Assembly: GCA_965657945.1 (NCBI GenBank)
Contig: CBFHPW010000001.1
Coordinates: forward strand, 186,001-250,000
Origin: CAJJDF01 sp965657945
GTDB taxonomy: Bacteria; Bacteroidota; Bacteroidia; Flavobacteriales_D; CAJJDF01
DNA length: 64,000 nucleotides
Direction of reading: 5' to 3'
The translations under genes were made by a program, and so were the position numbers. How positions within the stretch are numbered: position 1 is the first letter of the stretch; every line of letters begins with the position of its first letter. The notes beneath the pieces were generated by a model. That model was not told the origin of the DNA, made no database searches, and saw nothing but the letters and a program-made list of their open reading frames with translations. Positions 62,304 to 64,000 of the stretch are shown one piece after another.

Positions 62304-63503
62304 ATGTCACAGATATATGATTACGCAGTAGTAGGTGGAGGAATAGTTGGGCTTTCCACAGCTTATAAACTCACCCTTAAATTTCCTCAATCAAAAATTT
62401 TAGTGGTAGAGAAAGAAAATGAGCTATCTCAGCACCAAACCGGGAATAATTCTGGGGTAATTCACTCCGGATTGTACTATACACCAGGATCTCTCAAAGC
62501 GGAAAATTGCAGAGAAGGAAGGCATGAGCTTGTAGCTTTCGCAAAGAAATACAATGTTCCACATGATGTATGCGGGAAAGTAATTGTTGCCACAGATGAA
62601 AAGGAATTGCCTTTCATGAATAAAATTTACCAAAATGGTATTGCGAATAGAACTGAAGGGATTAGTAAAATAACAGCCGATGAAGTTAAACAAATAGAGC
62701 CTTTTGTTGAGTCAATTGGCGGCATTCATGTGGCTTGTACAGGTATTATTGATTACCGTGCAACCGTTTATAAATTGGCTGATTTGATCAAACAACACAC
62801 TGTTCCTGCAGAAATAAAATTGGGAGAAGAAGTGAAAGAGGTAGTAAAAGGAGATCTATCGGAACTAGTGACAAACAAAGGAAGGTACAAGGCAAAAAGA
62901 TTGATATTTTGTGGAGGTCTTCAAGCAGATAGGCTGGCGAAAAAAGATGGGGTAGATTTGAAAGAAAAAGTAGTTCCGTTTAGAGGAGATTATTATGAAC
63001 TTACTGAGCAAGCTAAGCATAAAGTAAAGCATCTTATTTATCCAGTCCCTAATCCAGATTTTCCTTTTTTGGGGGTTCATTTTACCAGAATGACTGATGG
63101 AGAAATAGAATGCGGACCCAATGCCGTATTTTCTTTTAAAAGAGAGGGATATAACAGAACATCTTTTAGTTTAAAAGATACAGCAGATGCACTGAGCTAT
63201 TCGGGAACTTGGAAACTTCTTACTGAAAACACCAAATATGCCTGGATGGAATATAGAAGAGCGTTTTCTAAAAAATTATTTTTGGAAACCTTGCAAAGAA
63301 TGATTCCGAGCCTCGAAATGGATGATTTGAAAAAAGGACGAAGTGGGGTAAGAGCCCAACTGTTAGGAGTAAATGGAGAAACTCGAGACGATTTTAGAAT
63401 AGAATACAGTGGTAACAGTATTCATGTTCTCAATGCTCCATCTCCTGCGGCCACTGCTGGTTTGGCTATCGGTCAGAAGATTGTGGATATGATTAAAGAT
63501 TAA
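62304..63503 (+). CDS. lhgO: L-2-hydroxyglutarate oxidase
   Basis: An FAD-dependent oxidase that converts L-2-hydroxyglutarate to 2-oxoglutarate, clearing a by-product of promiscuous dehydrogenases. The FAD-binding start YDYAVVGGGIVGLSTAYKL, the NNSGVIHSGLYYTPGSLKA block, GIIDYRATV, and PNPDFPFLGVHFTRM are characteristic of LhgO. I start at 62304 (399 residues) because the upstream TTG lies in the promoter. Electrons are thought to pass to the membrane quinone pool in related enzymes, which would be menaquinone here (inference). Confidence 0.93.
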   Translation: MSQIYDYAVVGGGIVGLSTAYKLTLKFPQSKILVVEKENELSQHQTGNNSGVIHSGLYYTPGSLKAENCREGRHELVAFAKKYNVPHDVCGKVIVATDEKELPFMNKIYQNGIANRTEGISKITADEVKQIEPFVESIGGIHVACTGIIDYRATVYKLADLIKQHTVPAEIKLGEEVKEVVKGDLSELVTNKGRYKAKRLIFCGGLQADRLAKKDGVDLKEKVVPFRGDYYELTEQAKHKVKHLIYPVPNPDFPFLGVHFTRMTDGEIECGPNAVFSFKREGYNRTSFSLKDTADALSYSGTWKLLTENTKYAWMEYRRAFSKKLFLETLQRMIPSLEMDDLKKGRSGVRAQLLGVNGETRDDFRIEYSGNSIHVLNAPSPAATAGLAIGQKIVDMIKD

Positions 63504-63549
63504 GTTTTATCAACACTCAACAGATAAAAAATAAATTCTTCCCAAAAAA

Positions 63550-63580
63550 AAATGCCCTTGACTTGTCAAGGGCATTTTTT
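63550..63580. terminator. Bidirectional terminator between lhgO and ndk
   Basis: AAATGCCCTTGA (left arm, to 63561) and TCAAGGGCATTT (right arm, from 63566) form a perfect stem around CTTG, with A and T runs on both sides. Confidence 0.88.
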
Positions 63581-63600
63581 GTAATATGTGAAACGGTTTC

Positions 63601-64000
63601 TTAGAACATTTCGTTTGCCGTAAAGTGAAAGTTAGCTTCAATTTGAGCATTTTCATCGCTGTCACTACCATGACAAGCATTTTTTGCTTTTGATTCAGCG
63701 TAGGCTTTTCTGATAGTCCCTTCAGCAGCTTCAGCTGGATCAGTTGATCCTATCAAAGTTCTAAAATCTGCTACCGCATTGTCTTTTTCCAATACTGCCG
63801 CAACGATTGGTCCTTCGCTCATGTAATCAACCAATTCACCGTAAAAAGGTCTTTCTTTGTGAACTGCGTAGAATTCTCCAGCTTCTTCTTTCGAAAGTTG
63901 CTTCAATTTCATTGCTTTAATTTTAAATCCTGCCTCAATTATCATATCGATAATTTTTCCAGTTGTCCCGTTTGCTACTGCTTCGGGCTTAATCATTGTA
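63601..64000 (-). CDS. ndk: Nucleoside diphosphate kinase (N-terminus beyond window)
   Basis: Ndk balances NTP pools by phosphate transfer through a histidine. The visible part reads TMIKPEAVANGTTGKIIDMI, then FYAVHKERPFYGELVDYMSE, LIGSTDPAEAAEGTIRKAYA and the catalytic-histidine NACHGSDSDENA. The usual few residues before TMIKP continue past position 64000, so the M at 63996 is probably internal and the gene is truncated by the window edge. Confidence 0.93.
   Translation of the reverse strand, partial: TMIKPEAVANGTTGKIIDMIIEAGFKIKAMKLKQLSKEEAGEFYAVHKERPFYGELVDYMSEGPIVAAVLEKDNAVADFRTLIGSTDPAEAAEGTIRKAYAESKAKNACHGSDSDENAQIEANFHFTANEMF

Overview
This window is a 64 kb AT-rich stretch of chromosome from a member of the Bacteroidota, most likely Flavobacteriales. 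The support is: proteins with type IX secretion C-terminal signals (type A and type B), FG-GAP/PKD/lamin-tail cell-surface proteins, a menaquinone (men) locus, several exact TAnnTTTG minus-7 promoter boxes, almost no Shine-Dalgarno sequences, and family content typical of the group (DUF2797, DUF2461, BatA-type membrane protein, TIGR02757, DUF6576). I see no rRNA, tRNA, CRISPR array, prophage or transposase. Species cannot be named from the sequence alone.

Layout. 1-7.3 kb: end of an OmpA-type protein, TIGR02757 protein, PriA helicase, DUF2797, a small orphan, DUF2461, a thiolase. 7.4-9.3 kb: riboflavin synthase, then a repeat island in which a DUF559 Vsr-like nuclease gene sits between two copies of a REP-like inverted-repeat element; one copy holds 4 and the other 42 units of a 13-bp minisatellite. 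9.3-16 kb: a 1692-residue fusion of an SLC12-type permease, a long helical region and a degenerate P-loop ATPase-like domain, translationally coupled to an MscS-like channel, then a membrane J-domain protein. 16.3-18 kb: DUF177-rpmF-plsX. 18.1-19.8 kb: two related lipoproteins with different membrane tails around a DUF2752 protein. 19.8-27.3 kb: divergent menaquinone operons menA-menC-menE (minus) and menG-menD-menB-polyprenyl synthase (plus). 27.3-31 kb: small membrane protein, MeaB-type GTPase with no normal start codon, T9SS FG-GAP protein. 31-36.5 kb: rhomboid protease and a tiny protein copying its tail, dapF, DUF502, MmcQ/YjbR, cyclase, DUF721/DciA, TPR anchor protein, ribH. 36.6-51.4 kb: outer-membrane protein, Mrp, pdxA, coiled-coil lipoprotein, two giant surface proteins, asd, EamA transporter, BatA-domain protein, pirin. 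51.5-64 kb: M3 and M1 peptidases, T9SS PKD protein, EttA, prohibitin-like protein, RlmH, thioesterase, L-2-hydroxyglutarate oxidase and the start-truncated ndk.

Functionally this is mostly housekeeping: menaquinone head-group and side-chain synthesis, riboflavin (ribE and ribH at separate sites), lysine/DAP (asd, dapF), PLP (pdxA), lipid initiation (plsX), replication restart and helicase loading (priA, DciA), ribosome function (rpmF, rlmH, ettA). The non-routine parts are the repeat/nuclease island at 8.0-9.25 kb and the permease-ATPase fusion with its coupled mechanosensitive channel at 9.3-15.1 kb, which I read as a possible cell-volume or ion-homeostasis unit (inference).
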